Below are positions 10,116 through 21,301 of a stretch of DNA of 64,000 bases, one piece after another. The notes under the pieces are model-generated. The model had not been told where the DNA came from. It saw nothing but the letters and a program-made list of their open reading frames with translations, and did no database searches. The stretch is from Nitrosomonadales bacterium (GTDB lineage: Bacteria > Pseudomonadota > Gammaproteobacteria > Burkholderiales > Gallionellaceae): contig JACRAT010000029.1 in the NCBI GenBank assembly GCA_016234685.1, forward strand, positions 1-64,000. Direction: 5' to 3'. Position numbers and translations under genes: made by a program. Every line of letters starts with the position of its first letter. Position 1 is the first letter of the stretch.

Positions 10116-11335
10116 AGGTATTGCAAGTTAATGTTCGATTGCAAGAAGGTGGTGCGGCAAGAATCGCACTTGATTTGCATCGGCAGTTATTGAACGCGGG
10201 TGTTGAGAGCAAATTCGCTTACGGCTGGGGCGAGAAAGGCGGCAGATCCTCAGTTGAAGCCAGTGTTCCCAACTGTTTTCAAGTTGGACAACAGATTCAA
10301 GTTGCGAGCAATATGATGTTTCATGGGGTGGCAGGAATTGATTTAGTGCCGCCCGTTGGACTGGGTCGTCAGCGTTTGCTTGATGCAATCTGCTGGGCCG
10401 ATGTTGTACACCTGCATGTGATACATAGTTATTTTCTTCCATTTGATTGGTTATTGAAGGAACTGGTACGCTCAGGTAAGCCAGTGGTTTGGACAGCGCA
10501 CGATTACTGGATGCTGACGGGGCGGTGTGCTTTTACCGAGGGGTGTGAAGGTTGGTATAAGGGGTGTGGATGTTGCCCAACACAGAAAAACTATCCTCCT
10601 TCATATTTGGATTTCTCAGCTGCACAGTTCAAGGCTAAACGGCAACTTCTTGCTGATCTGGGTAAGTTGCTTCATGTTGTGACTCCTTCCAAATTCGTTG
10701 CTCAAGCGGTCAGGGAGGGCTTGCCGGATGTAAATGTCAGCGTGATCCCCAATTGGATTGATAGCGAATTTGAAGCAGCATTACGTGATGTGCCCTTGAG
10801 AGACTCCCCCCTGAATTCCACTACAGAAAAGATAAAGGTGATAGTCATTGCGAATGACCTCTCTGATTCAACTAAAGTAGATAGAGGTCTGATCAACATG
10901 CTGTCGGAGATGCACCATGTTGAGATTCATACCATTGGGCAAAATACTCCCTTTATTGGGACAAATGTGGTGAATCACGGAAGAATTGCGCAACGGAAGA
11001 GCATGGTTGAAAAAATATCAGCAGCAGATGTGGCCTTGTTCACATCAGAGAAGGATACTTTCGGCTTGGTAATGATCGAAGCACTTGCGTGTGGTATACC
11101 AATTTTTGCCGTTGATAGTTTGGCTTCCAAAGAGGTGCTCGGCAGACTTGGTTTGATGAGTATGAGTCGCCAAGAAATTCTGAAGAGATTAGTTAACCGG
11201 AAGTCGTTTGAACAATTGACTAGAGAGCAATGCTCTGTTTCAAGCCCCCAGTTGTTGTCGGTATATGGCGCTGGAGCGGCAATAAAAGCTTATCTCGAAT
11301 CTTATGAAGATTGTATAGGGTCGGTGGTATGTTGA
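10112..11335 (+). CDS. Glycosyltransferase (GT4-like)
   Basis: MKVLQVNVRLQEGGAARIALDLHRQL and C-terminal SEKDTFGLVMIEALACGIPIFA. Confidence 0.85.
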   Translation: MKVLQVNVRLQEGGAARIALDLHRQLLNAGVESKFAYGWGEKGGRSSVEASVPNCFQVGQQIQVASNMMFHGVAGIDLVPPVGLGRQRLLDAICWADVVHLHVIHSYFLPFDWLLKELVRSGKPVVWTAHDYWMLTGRCAFTEGCEGWYKGCGCCPTQKNYPPSYLDFSAAQFKAKRQLLADLGKLLHVVTPSKFVAQAVREGLPDVNVSVIPNWIDSEFEAALRDVPLRDSPLNSTTEKIKVIVIANDLSDSTKVDRGLINMLSEMHHVEIHTIGQNTPFIGTNVVNHGRIAQRKSMVEKISAADVALFTSEKDTFGLVMIEALACGIPIFAVDSLASKEVLGRLGLMSMSRQEILKRLVNRKSFEQLTREQCSVSSPQLLSVYGAGAAIKAYLESYEDCIGSVVC

Positions 11336-11354
11336 GATTTTACTGGGGCGACTG

Positions 11355-12761
11355 GTGAAATTATTTTCAACATCTTGGAACTCTTTGAGATCCGCTACCT
11401 TTGTCCAGATAGGTGGTATTTGCTGGACTGACAAGATAATAATCGTCACTCTTTTTTATTATTTTCTGTCTTACCCCTTTGCCATTCGTAATCTAATGGG
11501 GGTGGTTTATCCCTTGGTGTTAAATGGCCTATTAGTTGCGACTGTTCTGACTTGTGCTATGGGAAGAGCAGCTATTTTGACACCGCGATTTTATCGCGAT
11601 GACAGAATAATAAAGATTGGCGTATTGCTGTACGGCTTGTACTTCGCAGTGTTGATGATGGTTTCGCTTTTAAATTCTGCAGATTCAATAGTGGCTGTTT
11701 CTGCATTGTATGAATTGCGAGAGTTGGTGTTTGCGCTAATCATTCTCTTTTTATTAAGCGAGAAGGGTGTGATCATTTCACTCCGGTTTTATGTGGAAAT
11801 ATTTACTTGGTGCTCTGTTCTTGGGTTGTTGCTGGTACTGTTGAATTTCATGGGTGCTATTCAGCCCATCACTGAAGTGAATCTAGATAATCTCCCCGGT
11901 GGTGGAGTTAACAGCCGATTATTTTTTGGTATAGGGTTCGTTTGGCCAAACACTTGGCTTGGTTCGCCGGTTGGACTGGAAAGATTGCAGTCATTTTCAG
12001 ATGAAGCCGGGACGTTTGCTTTTGCTGTTTTGCCGGCTATTTTACTAGCGGTGTATTGGCGCATGAAAGTGCGTGTGTACGTCATGGCTGTCGCTTTAAT
12101 ATTTACATTCTCACTTGGTGCTATTTCGATTTGGTTGTTTATCACTCTGTTTAGTATGCTTGCATCTCTCGTACAAGAAGGCGTGAAAGCCAAGCGTGTT
12201 TTTACTTTTCTTTTGTTTATTGGGGTCTTGCTGCTGATCATCAGTTTCTTTCCTTTTGATTTGTTTGAGCAGGCGGATAGATATTTTTCAGCAAAATATG
12301 CATCTGATGGTGAGGATGGAACTTCAATTGGTCAGCGGTTGGCAGGATTGGAAATTGCTCTAAATGCAATCCAAGAACATCCCCTTGGATTTGGAGCAAA
12401 TAGCGCCGGCGTGTCTCTTAATTTAGGGCATGCTTCTTTAGCGGTAGGGTGGTTTATTCCATTAGTTGAAGCAGGTGCGGTTGGTTGGTTAATTTATGTC
12501 TTGGCCTTTGGATTGATTCTTGTGCATGCGCTACGTAATGCAATTTACTCCACAAACATAAAGCGAGTTTGTGCCATTGTGATTCTGATTAATGGTTATG
12601 CGGCTTTTCAACGAGCTGGTATTGATGCAAATGTTTGGCAGTTGTTCTGGTTGATCGTTTATTTGAGATTGATTGGAATGAATGCCAATGATCTGGCTAA
12701 TTTGGCTCCAATGGCAAACCGCAAATCAGAAACAATTTCTGTTAGAGCCGTTGTTGGGTGA
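11355..12761 (+). CDS. O-antigen polymerase/ligase-like (Wzy-like) membrane protein
   Basis: Multi-TM; GQRLAGLEIALNAIQEHPLGFGANSAG resembles the O-antigen ligase family. Confidence 0.7.
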   Translation: MKLFSTSWNSLRSATFVQIGGICWTDKIIIVTLFYYFLSYPFAIRNLMGVVYPLVLNGLLVATVLTCAMGRAAILTPRFYRDDRIIKIGVLLYGLYFAVLMMVSLLNSADSIVAVSALYELRELVFALIILFLLSEKGVIISLRFYVEIFTWCSVLGLLLVLLNFMGAIQPITEVNLDNLPGGGVNSRLFFGIGFVWPNTWLGSPVGLERLQSFSDEAGTFAFAVLPAILLAVYWRMKVRVYVMAVALIFTFSLGAISIWLFITLFSMLASLVQEGVKAKRVFTFLLFIGVLLLIISFFPFDLFEQADRYFSAKYASDGEDGTSIGQRLAGLEIALNAIQEHPLGFGANSAGVSLNLGHASLAVGWFIPLVEAGAVGWLIYVLAFGLILVHALRNAIYSTNIKRVCAIVILINGYAAFQRAGIDANVWQLFWLIVYLRLIGMNANDLANLAPMANRKSETISVRAVVG

Positions 12762-12774
12762 TCGGAAGAATCTT

Positions 12775-13554
12775 ATGGCTATACGCATTTCTGTGGTGAC
12801 AGTTGTTCTAAATGATATCGCTGGTTTAATGAAAACCAAGGAAAGTCTTTTTCGACAGCAGTATGAGAGTTACGAATGGGTAGTTTGGGATGGTGGGTCA
12901 AGCGATGGAGTCGCGGAGTATTTGGAAAATTTGGAGGATAAAGTCAATTGGGTGAGCCAGCCAGATCGGGGAATTTACGATGCCATGAATCGTGGGGTTG
13001 CTATGAGTTCTGGCGATTACGTCGTGTTCATGAATGCGGGTGACACGTTTCACGACAACGGGACGCTTGCTAAAGTGGCCAAGGCTTTGTCAGAGAGTGG
13101 GCCGGTTGCAGATGTTTTGTTTGGAGGTGCCATGTTGAGCTTTCCTGAGAGTGGCAGGTTGGTTTATCGTGCGCCAAGGACGGTGGAGCGATCTTTGTGG
13201 CATGGTTTGCCTGCAAATCATCAAGCGACTTTTTATCGCAAGGTGCTGCTGGATCAGACTCCGTATGATTTGCAGTATCGACTTTGCGGTGATTATTATT
13301 TGGCGGCAGCATTGATGAGCAATGCTGCTCACGCAGTTTATTTGGATGAGCCGTTGGCGACATTTGAGGTGGGTGGGCAGTCGTATAAGCGACGCAGGCA
13401 GCTTTTCCTTGAACCCTATCGCATTCAGCGAGATGTGCTGGGCCATCCTTTCCACTATCGCTTGGCAAGCATGGCTAAACGATTTGTTTCAACGACAGGT
13501 TTTGTATTGCTGTCGCAGCCTCTTTTTAAAAAGAAGAAAAAGCGCAGTGCTTGA
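12775..13554 (+). CDS. Glycosyltransferase family 2
   Basis: ISVVTVVLNDIAGLMKTKESLFRQQYESYEWVVWDGGSSDG; start at 12775 inside ORF 12682..13554. Confidence 0.88.
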   Translation: MAIRISVVTVVLNDIAGLMKTKESLFRQQYESYEWVVWDGGSSDGVAEYLENLEDKVNWVSQPDRGIYDAMNRGVAMSSGDYVVFMNAGDTFHDNGTLAKVAKALSESGPVADVLFGGAMLSFPESGRLVYRAPRTVERSLWHGLPANHQATFYRKVLLDQTPYDLQYRLCGDYYLAAALMSNAAHAVYLDEPLATFEVGGQSYKRRRQLFLEPYRIQRDVLGHPFHYRLASMAKRFVSTTGFVLLSQPLFKKKKKRSA

Positions 13555-13597
13555 CATCGAATGGAGCAAGCATTTTTAGTGATAATTTTATTTTGAG

Positions 13598-14341
13598 GTG
13601 AACAGTTTGACATTCTTTTCTTTGCTTATTTTGCGACTTAAGAAGCTGCGAATCATTTTGTTGAAACCTATGTTGCGCCGTGCATTTTTCCAGTACTTGG
13701 TGATGGCGGGGGTCGAGCATAAGGCGGCACTTAATCGTCCTTTAAAAACAGTGGTTGATATTGGCGCTAATCGCGGTCAGTTTGCGTTGGCCGCTAGGGC
13801 TATTTCTGGAGCCAAAGTTGTTTCGTTTGAGCCGTTACCTGAAGTGGCGGTGCTTTTCAAAAAAGTATTCGCTGATGATGCCGCAGTTAAATTGCATGAG
13901 GCGGCCATTGGGGAGAAGTCGGAGCGAAAGATGATTCATTTGTCGGCTCGCGATGATTCATCTTCTTTGCTTGAAATAGGGGACGCTCAGTCGGACTATT
14001 TCCCCGGTACTCACGAGGTGGGAACGCTGGAGGTCGCGGTGGGAACGCTGGATCAATTTCTGGGTGACGACGAGATTGTGCGTCCCTCAATGCTCAAGCT
14101 GGATGTGCAGGGATTTGAGTTGCAGGCGCTTGCGGGTTGTAAGAGCATGATCCACAACTTTGATTTCATCTACTGTGAGTGCTCTTTTGTGGAGCTGTAT
14201 AAGAACCAACGACTGGCAGGGGAAGTTATTGATTATGTGCGCGAGCTGGGTTTTAGCTTGGCTGGGATATATAACCCCTCGTATGACGGTGACGGAAATT
14301 GTATTCAGGCCGATTTGTTCTTCAATAAAGTTGCGGCTTAG
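13598..14341 (+). CDS. FkbM family methyltransferase
   Basis: VVDIGANRGQFALAARAISGAKVVSFEPLPE. Confidence 0.88.
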   Translation: MNSLTFFSLLILRLKKLRIILLKPMLRRAFFQYLVMAGVEHKAALNRPLKTVVDIGANRGQFALAARAISGAKVVSFEPLPEVAVLFKKVFADDAAVKLHEAAIGEKSERKMIHLSARDDSSSLLEIGDAQSDYFPGTHEVGTLEVAVGTLDQFLGDDEIVRPSMLKLDVQGFELQALAGCKSMIHNFDFIYCECSFVELYKNQRLAGEVIDYVRELGFSLAGIYNPSYDGDGNCIQADLFFNKVAA

Positions 14342-14384
14342 TGCGCGGCTAGCTGATGGAAGCGATAAGCAAGTTTGAGGCTCC

Positions 14385-15614
14385 ATGCGCATTCTGATTA
14401 ACGGCACGAATTACCACCCAGAGAAGATCGGCATCGGCAAATACACCGGAGAGATGGCGGAGTGGCTTGCCGCGCACGGACATGAGGTCAGGGTGGTGAC
14501 TGCATCTCCTTATTACCCGGAATGGCGCGTCGCACAGGGCTACTCTTCTTTGGGTTATCGCAGAGAGAGCCTCGCTGGTGTTGAAGTCCGGCGCTGTCCC
14601 TTATGGGTTCCCCAAAAGCCCTCTGGTTTGAAGCGGATATTGCATTTGGCAAGTTTTGCTTTAAGCAGCCTCCCAGTCATGCTGGGGCAGGTGTTTTGGC
14701 GGCCGGATGTCGTGATTGTCATTGAACCACCGTTGATGTGCGTGCCTGCGGGCTGGTGTGTGGCGCGGTTGGCGGGGGGCAAGGCTTGGTTGCATATTCA
14801 GGATTTCGAGGTCGATGCGGCATTCGATATGGGTATTTTGCCGCAGGGACGAGCGCGCCAATGGGTGCAGGCGATTGAGCGCTGGCTGATGCGTGGCTTT
14901 GATCGCGTTTCGACCATTTCCCCCAAGATGCGTGAAAAGCTGCTCGACAAGGGCATTGCCTCCGATACTGCTGTGCTGTTCCCTAACTGGGTGGATTTGC
15001 ACCAGATCGTGCCGCAGTCGGATGACGGGTGTTTGCGTCAAGAATTGGGAATCCCCACCGACAAACTGGTGGCGTTGTACTCCGGTAACATGGGTGAAAA
15101 GCAGGGGCTGGAAGTGCTGCTGGAGGCGGCTCGTCTGGCGCGGGACGATGCGCGCATCCAGTTCGTGCTGTGCGGCGATGGCTCATCTCGCCAGCGCTTG
15201 CAGGCGGCTTATGGTGATTTGCCCAACGTTTCCTGGTTTTCATTGCAGCCCGCCGAGCGCTTGAACGAATTGCTGAATCTGGCGGATGTTCACCTGTTGC
15301 CGCAGCGCGCCGACGTGGCGGATCTGGTAATGCCCTCCAAGTTGACCGGGATGCTGGCCAGTGGCCGGCCAGTGCTGGCGACGGCTCATGGCGGAACTCA
15401 GGTCGCGGAGATCGTGGCCCGGTGTGGGCGCGTTACGCCACCGGGGGATGCGGCTGCGTTGTGGCTGGCATTGCGGCAGTTGGCGGATGCGCCTGACGAG
15501 CGCGCTGCGCTTGGGCGGGCGGCGCGGGCTTATGCCGAGGAATGGTTGGGGGATGATGCGGTGCTGGGACGTTTCGAGCAGGCGTTGCGTGATTTGACGG
15601 GAGTGAAGGGTTAA
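14385..15614 (+). CDS. WcaI-type colanic acid family glycosyltransferase (GT4)
   Basis: MRILINGTNYHPEKIGIGKYTGEMAEWLAAHGHEVRVVTASPYYPEW. Confidence 0.88.
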   Translation: MRILINGTNYHPEKIGIGKYTGEMAEWLAAHGHEVRVVTASPYYPEWRVAQGYSSLGYRRESLAGVEVRRCPLWVPQKPSGLKRILHLASFALSSLPVMLGQVFWRPDVVIVIEPPLMCVPAGWCVARLAGGKAWLHIQDFEVDAAFDMGILPQGRARQWVQAIERWLMRGFDRVSTISPKMREKLLDKGIASDTAVLFPNWVDLHQIVPQSDDGCLRQELGIPTDKLVALYSGNMGEKQGLEVLLEAARLARDDARIQFVLCGDGSSRQRLQAAYGDLPNVSWFSLQPAERLNELLNLADVHLLPQRADVADLVMPSKLTGMLASGRPVLATAHGGTQVAEIVARCGRVTPPGDAAALWLALRQLADAPDERAALGRAARAYAEEWLGDDAVLGRFEQALRDLTGVKG

Positions 15615-16585
15615 TGGAGCGCCTTTGTCTGGTGACCGGGGCGACCGGTTTTGTCGGCGGGCCATTGTGTCGGCGGTTGCTGGATGACGGTTGGCGTGTG
15701 CGGGCTGCGGTGCGTACACTGCGGCCCTTTCCTGAGTTTGCCGGGCGGGCCTTTGAGACCGTGCAGGTGGGCGAAGTCGGGCCGGACACGGATTGGTCGG
15801 CGGCGCTGGCGGGGGTGGAGTGCGTATTCCATCTTGCCGCAGATGGTGGCGCAGGCGCGGATGCCGCCGATCTGGTTCAGGAGCGCTTGCATCGAACCAA
15901 TGTGCTGGGTACGGCGCAGTTGGCTCGGGCGGCCTGTGAGCAGCAGATCAGTCGGCTGGTTTACCTTGGCACGATCAAGACCAATGGAGAGCAAACGGCC
16001 CACGGCGCGGCTTACACAGAAAATACCCTCCCCGCACCGACCACGTTATACGGCAGCTCGAAATGGGAGGCCGAGCAGGCACTGTGGTCAACATTGGCTG
16101 GTGGCACCACGTCGGCCGTGGTGATTCGTCCGCCGCTGGTTTACGGGCCGCAGGCCAAGGGCAACTTCCTGCAACTGCTGAAGATTGTGAGCAAGGGGAT
16201 TCCGCTGCCGCTGTCTGGTGTCGATAATCGGCGTAGTCTAATTTACTTGGAAAATTTGCTGGATGCGCTGGTTTGCTGTGCGGTTCATCCGGTTGCGGCG
16301 GGGAAGACTTATCTGGTGGATGATGGCGAGGCCGTGTCCACTGCCCGGCTGATTACGCTGATTGCGCAGGCGATGGGGGTGACGCCTCGTTTGTTTTATT
16401 GCCCGGCCTGGATCATGTTCGGGATGGGGCGCTTGACCGGAAAAACCGAGCAAGTGCAACGATTGTTCGGGTCGCTGGTGGTGGATAGCGGTAGAATCAA
16501 CAAGGAACTTGGCTGGAGTCCGCCTTGCACGATGGAGCAGGGGGTGGATGCCAGCGTTGCGTGGTATCGACAATACAATAAATAG
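15614..16585 (+). CDS. NAD-dependent epimerase/dehydratase
   Basis: LVTGATGFVGGPLCRRLL and YGSSKWEAE. Confidence 0.88.
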   Translation: MERLCLVTGATGFVGGPLCRRLLDDGWRVRAAVRTLRPFPEFAGRAFETVQVGEVGPDTDWSAALAGVECVFHLAADGGAGADAADLVQERLHRTNVLGTAQLARAACEQQISRLVYLGTIKTNGEQTAHGAAYTENTLPAPTTLYGSSKWEAEQALWSTLAGGTTSAVVIRPPLVYGPQAKGNFLQLLKIVSKGIPLPLSGVDNRRSLIYLENLLDALVCCAVHPVAAGKTYLVDDGEAVSTARLITLIAQAMGVTPRLFYCPAWIMFGMGRLTGKTEQVQRLFGSLVVDSGRINKELGWSPPCTMEQGVDASVAWYRQYNK

Positions 16586-16794
16586 GGTACTTCGAGGAAA
16601 GTCGTCATTCCCGCGAGCGAGATGCAGCTCATTGATTTGGAGTGGCTTTTTCTAGGTCAGGAGTGAATGGGCGGGGATTTTCGAGGTGTCCGATATTTTA
16701 AGAGTGCACCGGTTCGCTGGAGGCGGGGGTGTTTGGCTGCATGAGTCAATGCTTGGCTTGCAGCGCGGCTCTGCCGAAGTGGGGAAAAGATTTT

Positions 16795-17457
16795 ATGAAT
16801 TTGATGCAAATAATAAAAAGGACGGGGGACATCGTCCTAGCGCTGGTTTTGCTGTTGCTGCTGGTCCCCATTTTCGGACTGGTGATTATTGCGCAGTTGC
16901 TGCTGGAAGGGCGTCCGGTATTTTACGTCTCCCGTCGCTATGTCACGACCGAGCAGGCCGTGGCAATTCCCAAATTCCGCACCATGGTGCGCGATGCAAA
17001 ATCCGAGAAATATCGCTTGTCCGAACGCTTCATGCGTGACGGCTACCTTGATATTCCGCTGAGTTGCGAAGTCTATACGCCGCTGGGGCGCTTGCTGGAG
17101 CGGACTCAGATCGTTGAAACCTTGCAGTTATTTACCGTGTTGAGCGGCAAAATGAGTTTTATCGGCAATCGTCCCTTGCCGCTGGAGAATATCAAGTTGC
17201 TGCAGCAATTTGAAGGTTGGGCAGAGCGCTTCGATGCGCCTGCCGGGATTTCTGGAATCTCCCAAGTGGTCGGAAAATACGGTCTTACTCCGCAGCAACG
17301 GCTGGATCTAGAGCGACTGTATTCGCGCGTGTACCGCGAGGGCAATGTGGTGAAATGCGACACCATGATTGTCTGGTACACCGTTCGACTGCTTGTTACG
17401 GGTAAGTCTTTGCCTATGGATCATGGGGTCGCGTTGCTCAATGCTTGTTTGAAGTAG
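16795..17457 (+). CDS. Undecaprenyl-phosphate sugar transferase
   Basis: RTGDIVLALVLLLLLVPIF, IPKFRTMVRDAKSEKYR, MSFIGNRPLPLENIK. Confidence 0.82.
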   Translation: MNLMQIIKRTGDIVLALVLLLLLVPIFGLVIIAQLLLEGRPVFYVSRRYVTTEQAVAIPKFRTMVRDAKSEKYRLSERFMRDGYLDIPLSCEVYTPLGRLLERTQIVETLQLFTVLSGKMSFIGNRPLPLENIKLLQQFEGWAERFDAPAGISGISQVVGKYGLTPQQRLDLERLYSRVYREGNVVKCDTMIVWYTVRLLVTGKSLPMDHGVALLNACLK

Positions 17458-17584
17458 GTGATGAATCGCTGTCGAGTTGCGTTTAAATCAGCCCTGGGTT
17501 GGCGTCGGATGCTGTCCGAGTTGCATGGATGTGCAGACAGGGGCGATCTCTAGGGTGTTAGCCGGCTTCGTGAACGATTGCTAG

Positions 17585-19486
17585 CTAGAGGAATATCTTT
17601 AGCTCATGCACGCACTCGGCTACGTCCGCCGATAGAGAATGCAATCTAAGCTCAGGAGCTTCTGGGGCCTCGTAGCTGCTGTTGATTCCTGTCATATTCG
17701 GGATTTTTCCTGCTCGTGCCTTCTTGTACAAGCCCTTGGGGTCGCGCTCCTCGCATACTTCAAGCGGTGTATCGATAAAAACCTCTACGAATTGTCCTTC
17801 TTCAAACAGTGATCGGGCGAAGTCGCGTTCGCTGCGGAAGGGCGAGATGAAGGCGGTGATGACCACCAAGCCGGCATCGACCATCAGTTTGGCGACTTCG
17901 GCGACGCGGCGGATATTCTCGACGCGGTCGGCGTCGGTGAAGCCAAGGTCGCGGTTCAGGCCGTGACGGACGTTGTCGCCGTCGAGGATGTAGGTGCGGT
18001 AGCCCTCGGCGTGGATGGCTGATTCGAAGGCGTTGGCTAAGGTGGATTTTCCAGAACCGGAGTAGCCAGTGAACCAGAACACCTTGCCCTTGTGACCGTT
18101 CAGTCGTTCACGTTCGATGCGGGTGATGGTATGAGAGTGACGATGGATGTTCTGGGCGCGACGCAGGGTGTGGCGGATGGTGCCGGCAGCGATGGTGGCG
18201 TGGGTGAAGCGATCCACCAGAATGAACGAGCCCATCCCTCGGCTGTTGGCGAATGCATCGAACGCCAACGGCTTGCTGGCGGACAACTTACACACGCAGA
18301 TGTCGTTGAGTTCGAGTTGTTTGTGCGATTCGTGCCTCAGGGTGTTCACATCGACTTTGTATTCGATCGAGGTGATGGAGGCGGAAGTCCACTGGGTCGC
18401 CAGACGCAGGTCGTAGGTGCGGCCGCTCAGACCGGGCTCTTCGCCCATCCAGACTACGGTGGCTTCAAACTGGTCGGTGGTGTCGAGCGGATTTTGCGCG
18501 TGGCTGAACACATCGCCGCGCGAGGCGTCGATCTCGCGGTTCAGGGTCAGCGTGACGGCTTGGCTGGCGCGGGCTACGGGCAGGTCGCCGTCGAAGGTGA
18601 CGATGCGTTCGACTTCGGCGGTCTGGCCGGTGGCGGTGACGCGTACGGTGTCGCCGACTTTGACGCTGCCTTCGGTGAGCGTGCCGGTGAAGCCACGGAA
18701 ATCCAGATTTGGGCGATTCACCCATTGGATCGGGAATACCAGATCGTGCTTGGGCGGCACGCTGACATCCACAGTTTCCAAATAGCCCATCAGGGTCGGG
18801 CCGCTGTACCAAGGGGATTTCTCCGAGCGGCTGAGCATGTTGTCACCCTTGAGCGCGGACAGCGGGATCGGCGTGATGCTTTCGAAGCCTAGTGTTGCCG
18901 AGAATTCGCGGAACATGGCTTCGATGTCCTGATACACCTGCTGGTCGAAGTTCACCAGATCCATCTTGTTGATGGCCAGCACCACGTGACGGATGCCCAT
19001 CAGCGACACCAGATAGGCATGGCGGCGGGTCTGCACCTGCACGCCGTAGCGCGCGTCGATCAGCAGGATGGCGACATCGGCAGTGGAGGCGCCAGTGACC
19101 ATGTTGCGGGTGTATTGCTCGTGGCCAGGGGTGTCGGCGACGATGAACTTGCGTTTGGCGGTGGCGAAAAAGCGGTAAGCCACGTCGATGGTGATACCTT
19201 GTTCGCGCTCGGCGGCTAGGCCGTCCACCAGCAGGGCAAAGTCGATGTCTTCGCCTTGAGTACCGTGTTTCTTGGAGTCGCTCTTCAGCGAAGCGACCTG
19301 ATCGTCATAGATCATCTGCGCTTCCCACAGCATACGGCCGATCAGCGTACTCTTGCCGTCGTCCACGCTGCCGCAGGTGATGAAGCGTAGCAGGTCGAGC
19401 TGCTCCTGTTCGGATAGATAGGCTTCGACGGCGGTGCGCGCGTCAGCGGCGCGGGTCGCGCTGGTGGTTTTGGTCGTCTTGCTCAT
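17585..19486 (-). CDS. cysNC: Bifunctional sulfate adenylyltransferase subunit 1/adenylylsulfate kinase
   Basis: GTPase domain ([33 protein letters not shown]) fused to APS kinase ([15 protein letters not shown]). Confidence 0.95.
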   Translation of the reverse strand: MSKTTKTTSATRAADARTAVEAYLSEQEQLDLLRFITCGSVDDGKSTLIGRMLWEAQMIYDDQVASLKSDSKKHGTQGEDIDFALLVDGLAAEREQGITIDVAYRFFATAKRKFIVADTPGHEQYTRNMVTGASTADVAILLIDARYGVQVQTRRHAYLVSLMGIRHVVLAINKMDLVNFDQQVYQDIEAMFREFSATLGFESITPIPLSALKGDNMLSRSEKSPWYSGPTLMGYLETVDVSVPPKHDLVFPIQWVNRPNLDFRGFTGTLTEGSVKVGDTVRVTATGQTAEVERIVTFDGDLPVARASQAVTLTLNREIDASRGDVFSHAQNPLDTTDQFEATVVWMGEEPGLSGRTYDLRLATQWTSASITSIEYKVDVNTLRHESHKQLELNDICVCKLSASKPLAFDAFANSRGMGSFILVDRFTHATIAAGTIRHTLRRAQNIHRHSHTITRIERERLNGHKGKVFWFTGYSGSGKSTLANAFESAIHAEGYRTYILDGDNVRHGLNRDLGFTDADRVENIRRVAEVAKLMVDAGLVVITAFISPFRSERDFARSLFEEGQFVEVFIDTPLEVCEERDPKGLYKKARAGKIPNMTGINSSYEAPEAPELRLHSLSADVAECVHELKIFL

Positions 19487-20940
19487 CAGAAGTATCCTTC
19501 CTGCTTTTTCTTTTCCATGGAGGCGGACTGATCGCTGTCGATGGCGCGGCCTTGTCGTTCGGAGACGTGGGAGTTCATCAGTTCAAGGATGATCTCGGGC
19601 AGGGTCTCGGATTCGGATTCGATCGCGCCGGAGAGCGGGTAGCAGCCCAGTGTGCGGAAGCGGATCTTGCGGCGCTGGATGGTCTCGCTAGGCAGTAGAC
19701 GCATACGGGCGTCGTCCACCATCAGCAACATGCCGTTGCGCTCGACCACCGGACGCTCCTTGGCAAAATACAGCGGCACCAGCGGGATGTTTTCGCGGTA
19801 GATGTATTGCCAGATGTCCAGTTCGGTCCAGTTGGAGATCGGGAAGGCGCGGATACTCTCGCCCCGGCGCTTCTTGCTGTTGTACAGGTTCCACAGTTCC
19901 GGGCGTTGGCTCTTCGGTTCCCAGCGGTGCTGGGCGGTGCGGAAGGAGAAGATGCGCTCCTTGGCGCGCGACTTCTCTTCGTCGCGGCGTGCGCCACCGA
20001 AGGCGACATCGAACTTCCACTTGTCCAGCGCCTGCTTCAGGCCTTCGGTCTTGGTGATGTCGGTGTGCAGTGCCGAGCCGTGATCAAAGGGATTGATGTC
20101 CTTCTCGATGGCTTCTGGATTGATGTGCACCAGCAGATCCATGCCGCTCACATTGGCCATATAGTCGCGGAACTGGTACATCTCCTGGAACTTCCAGCGC
20201 GTGTCCACGTGAAGCAGCGGGAAGGGCGGCGGGGCAGGGTAGAACGCCTTGCGCGCCAGATGCAGCATGACGGCGCTATCCTTGCCGATGGAATACAGCA
20301 TGACCGGATTCTCCGCCTCGGCGGCCACTTCGCGCATGATGTAGATGCTCTCGGCTTCCAGTCGGTCGAGGTGGCTCATGGTCTCGGCAGGCAGGGTGCG
20401 ACGCGGGCGCGCAGCTTGAATCTGGGGCGACAGATCCAGCACGGGTTGGTAGCCGAGCAGGCCGAATGCGATGCCGGCGGGCGCGGTCATGGTGCGCAGG
20501 AATTCGGTGAGTGTGCCATGCGGGAAAATCACCATGTCCTTGTCGATGTGGGCACGGAGCTTTTGTAGGGCATCGCCCAAGGCAGTGATGCCGCCCTCGC
20601 TGGTTAGCGCGTGCTCCAGCGGAACCCAATAGCGCGCGCCGCGCGCATCGTTGGCGTGCAGGCAGTCTGCTCCGTTGGGCAGCTTGGCGAGCTGGGCGAA
20701 CAGCACCAGTTTGCGCCGGGTACGGGTTTCTTCGACTTCCCACTCCAGTGTCATCGGTGTCGGCGCGCGTCCCAGTTCGTCGCGCAGACTATCCACATTC
20801 AACTCGGCGGGCAGAATCCCCAGTTCATGCAGGCGGCGCTCCGCAGTGCGTTTGGTGTCAGCTTCGCCGAGTGCTTGCAGGTGGGCAAAGGCAAGTTCAG
20901 TGTTCCACGCTTGGGGGGATTCTAGGTCGAGAGATGTCAT
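19486..20940 (-). CDS. cysD: Sulfate adenylyltransferase subunit 2 with an unrecognised ~187-aa N-terminal extension
   Basis: CysD core from [18 protein letters not shown] (in-frame Met at 20379) to [13 protein letters not shown]; frame open upstream to Met at 20940; stop overlaps the cysNC start. Confidence 0.9.
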   Translation of the reverse strand: MTSLDLESPQAWNTELAFAHLQALGEADTKRTAERRLHELGILPAELNVDSLRDELGRAPTPMTLEWEVEETRTRRKLVLFAQLAKLPNGADCLHANDARGARYWVPLEHALTSEGGITALGDALQKLRAHIDKDMVIFPHGTLTEFLRTMTAPAGIAFGLLGYQPVLDLSPQIQAARPRRTLPAETMSHLDRLEAESIYIMREVAAEAENPVMLYSIGKDSAVMLHLARKAFYPAPPPFPLLHVDTRWKFQEMYQFRDYMANVSGMDLLVHINPEAIEKDINPFDHGSALHTDITKTEGLKQALDKWKFDVAFGGARRDEEKSRAKERIFSFRTAQHRWEPKSQRPELWNLYNSKKRRGESIRAFPISNWTELDIWQYIYRENIPLVPLYFAKERPVVERNGMLLMVDDARMRLLPSETIQRRKIRFRTLGCYPLSGAIESESETLPEIILELMNSHVSERQGRAIDSDQSASMEKKKQEGYF

Positions 20941-21159
20941 GGCCGTGGCGTTATAGGGTAATCTGTCGCAATATTGCATTGATGCGCGCAGCCTGTCAAA
21001 TGCGCAATCCAATCTGCTGCCAAATTGGGCTATGAATATTATTTATGGAGATTGCGACAAAATTAATTGCCGGTTTGTGTGGTGGTGAAACAGACAACTG
21101 CCATGTATAAAAAAGCACCCCGGATTGAGGTGCTTCGTTTATGGTCAGACGAGTGAAGG

Positions 21160-21301
21160 TTAATCCCAGCTAATCCATTAGCTCCGAAACCCCTCTAACT
21201 CCCCCTCATCAGGGGGGGCTGAGCAACCCCTCCCCTGATAAGGGGAGGTTGGGAGGGGTTTGAGTGGAATTTTGCCTAATGGATTATCTGGGTTAATCCC
21301 A
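21160..21301. repeat. MITE-like palindromic element A
   Basis: Ends AATCCCAGCTAATCCATTAGC and GCCTAATGGATTATCTGGGTTAATCCC are inverted repeats around an inner palindrome AAACCCCTC...GAGGGGTTT. Confidence 0.6.

Noticed and set aside
18092-18892. 266-aa + strand ORF opposite cysNC
   Set aside because: Antisense shadow of a well-supported GC-rich gene; low-complexity composition
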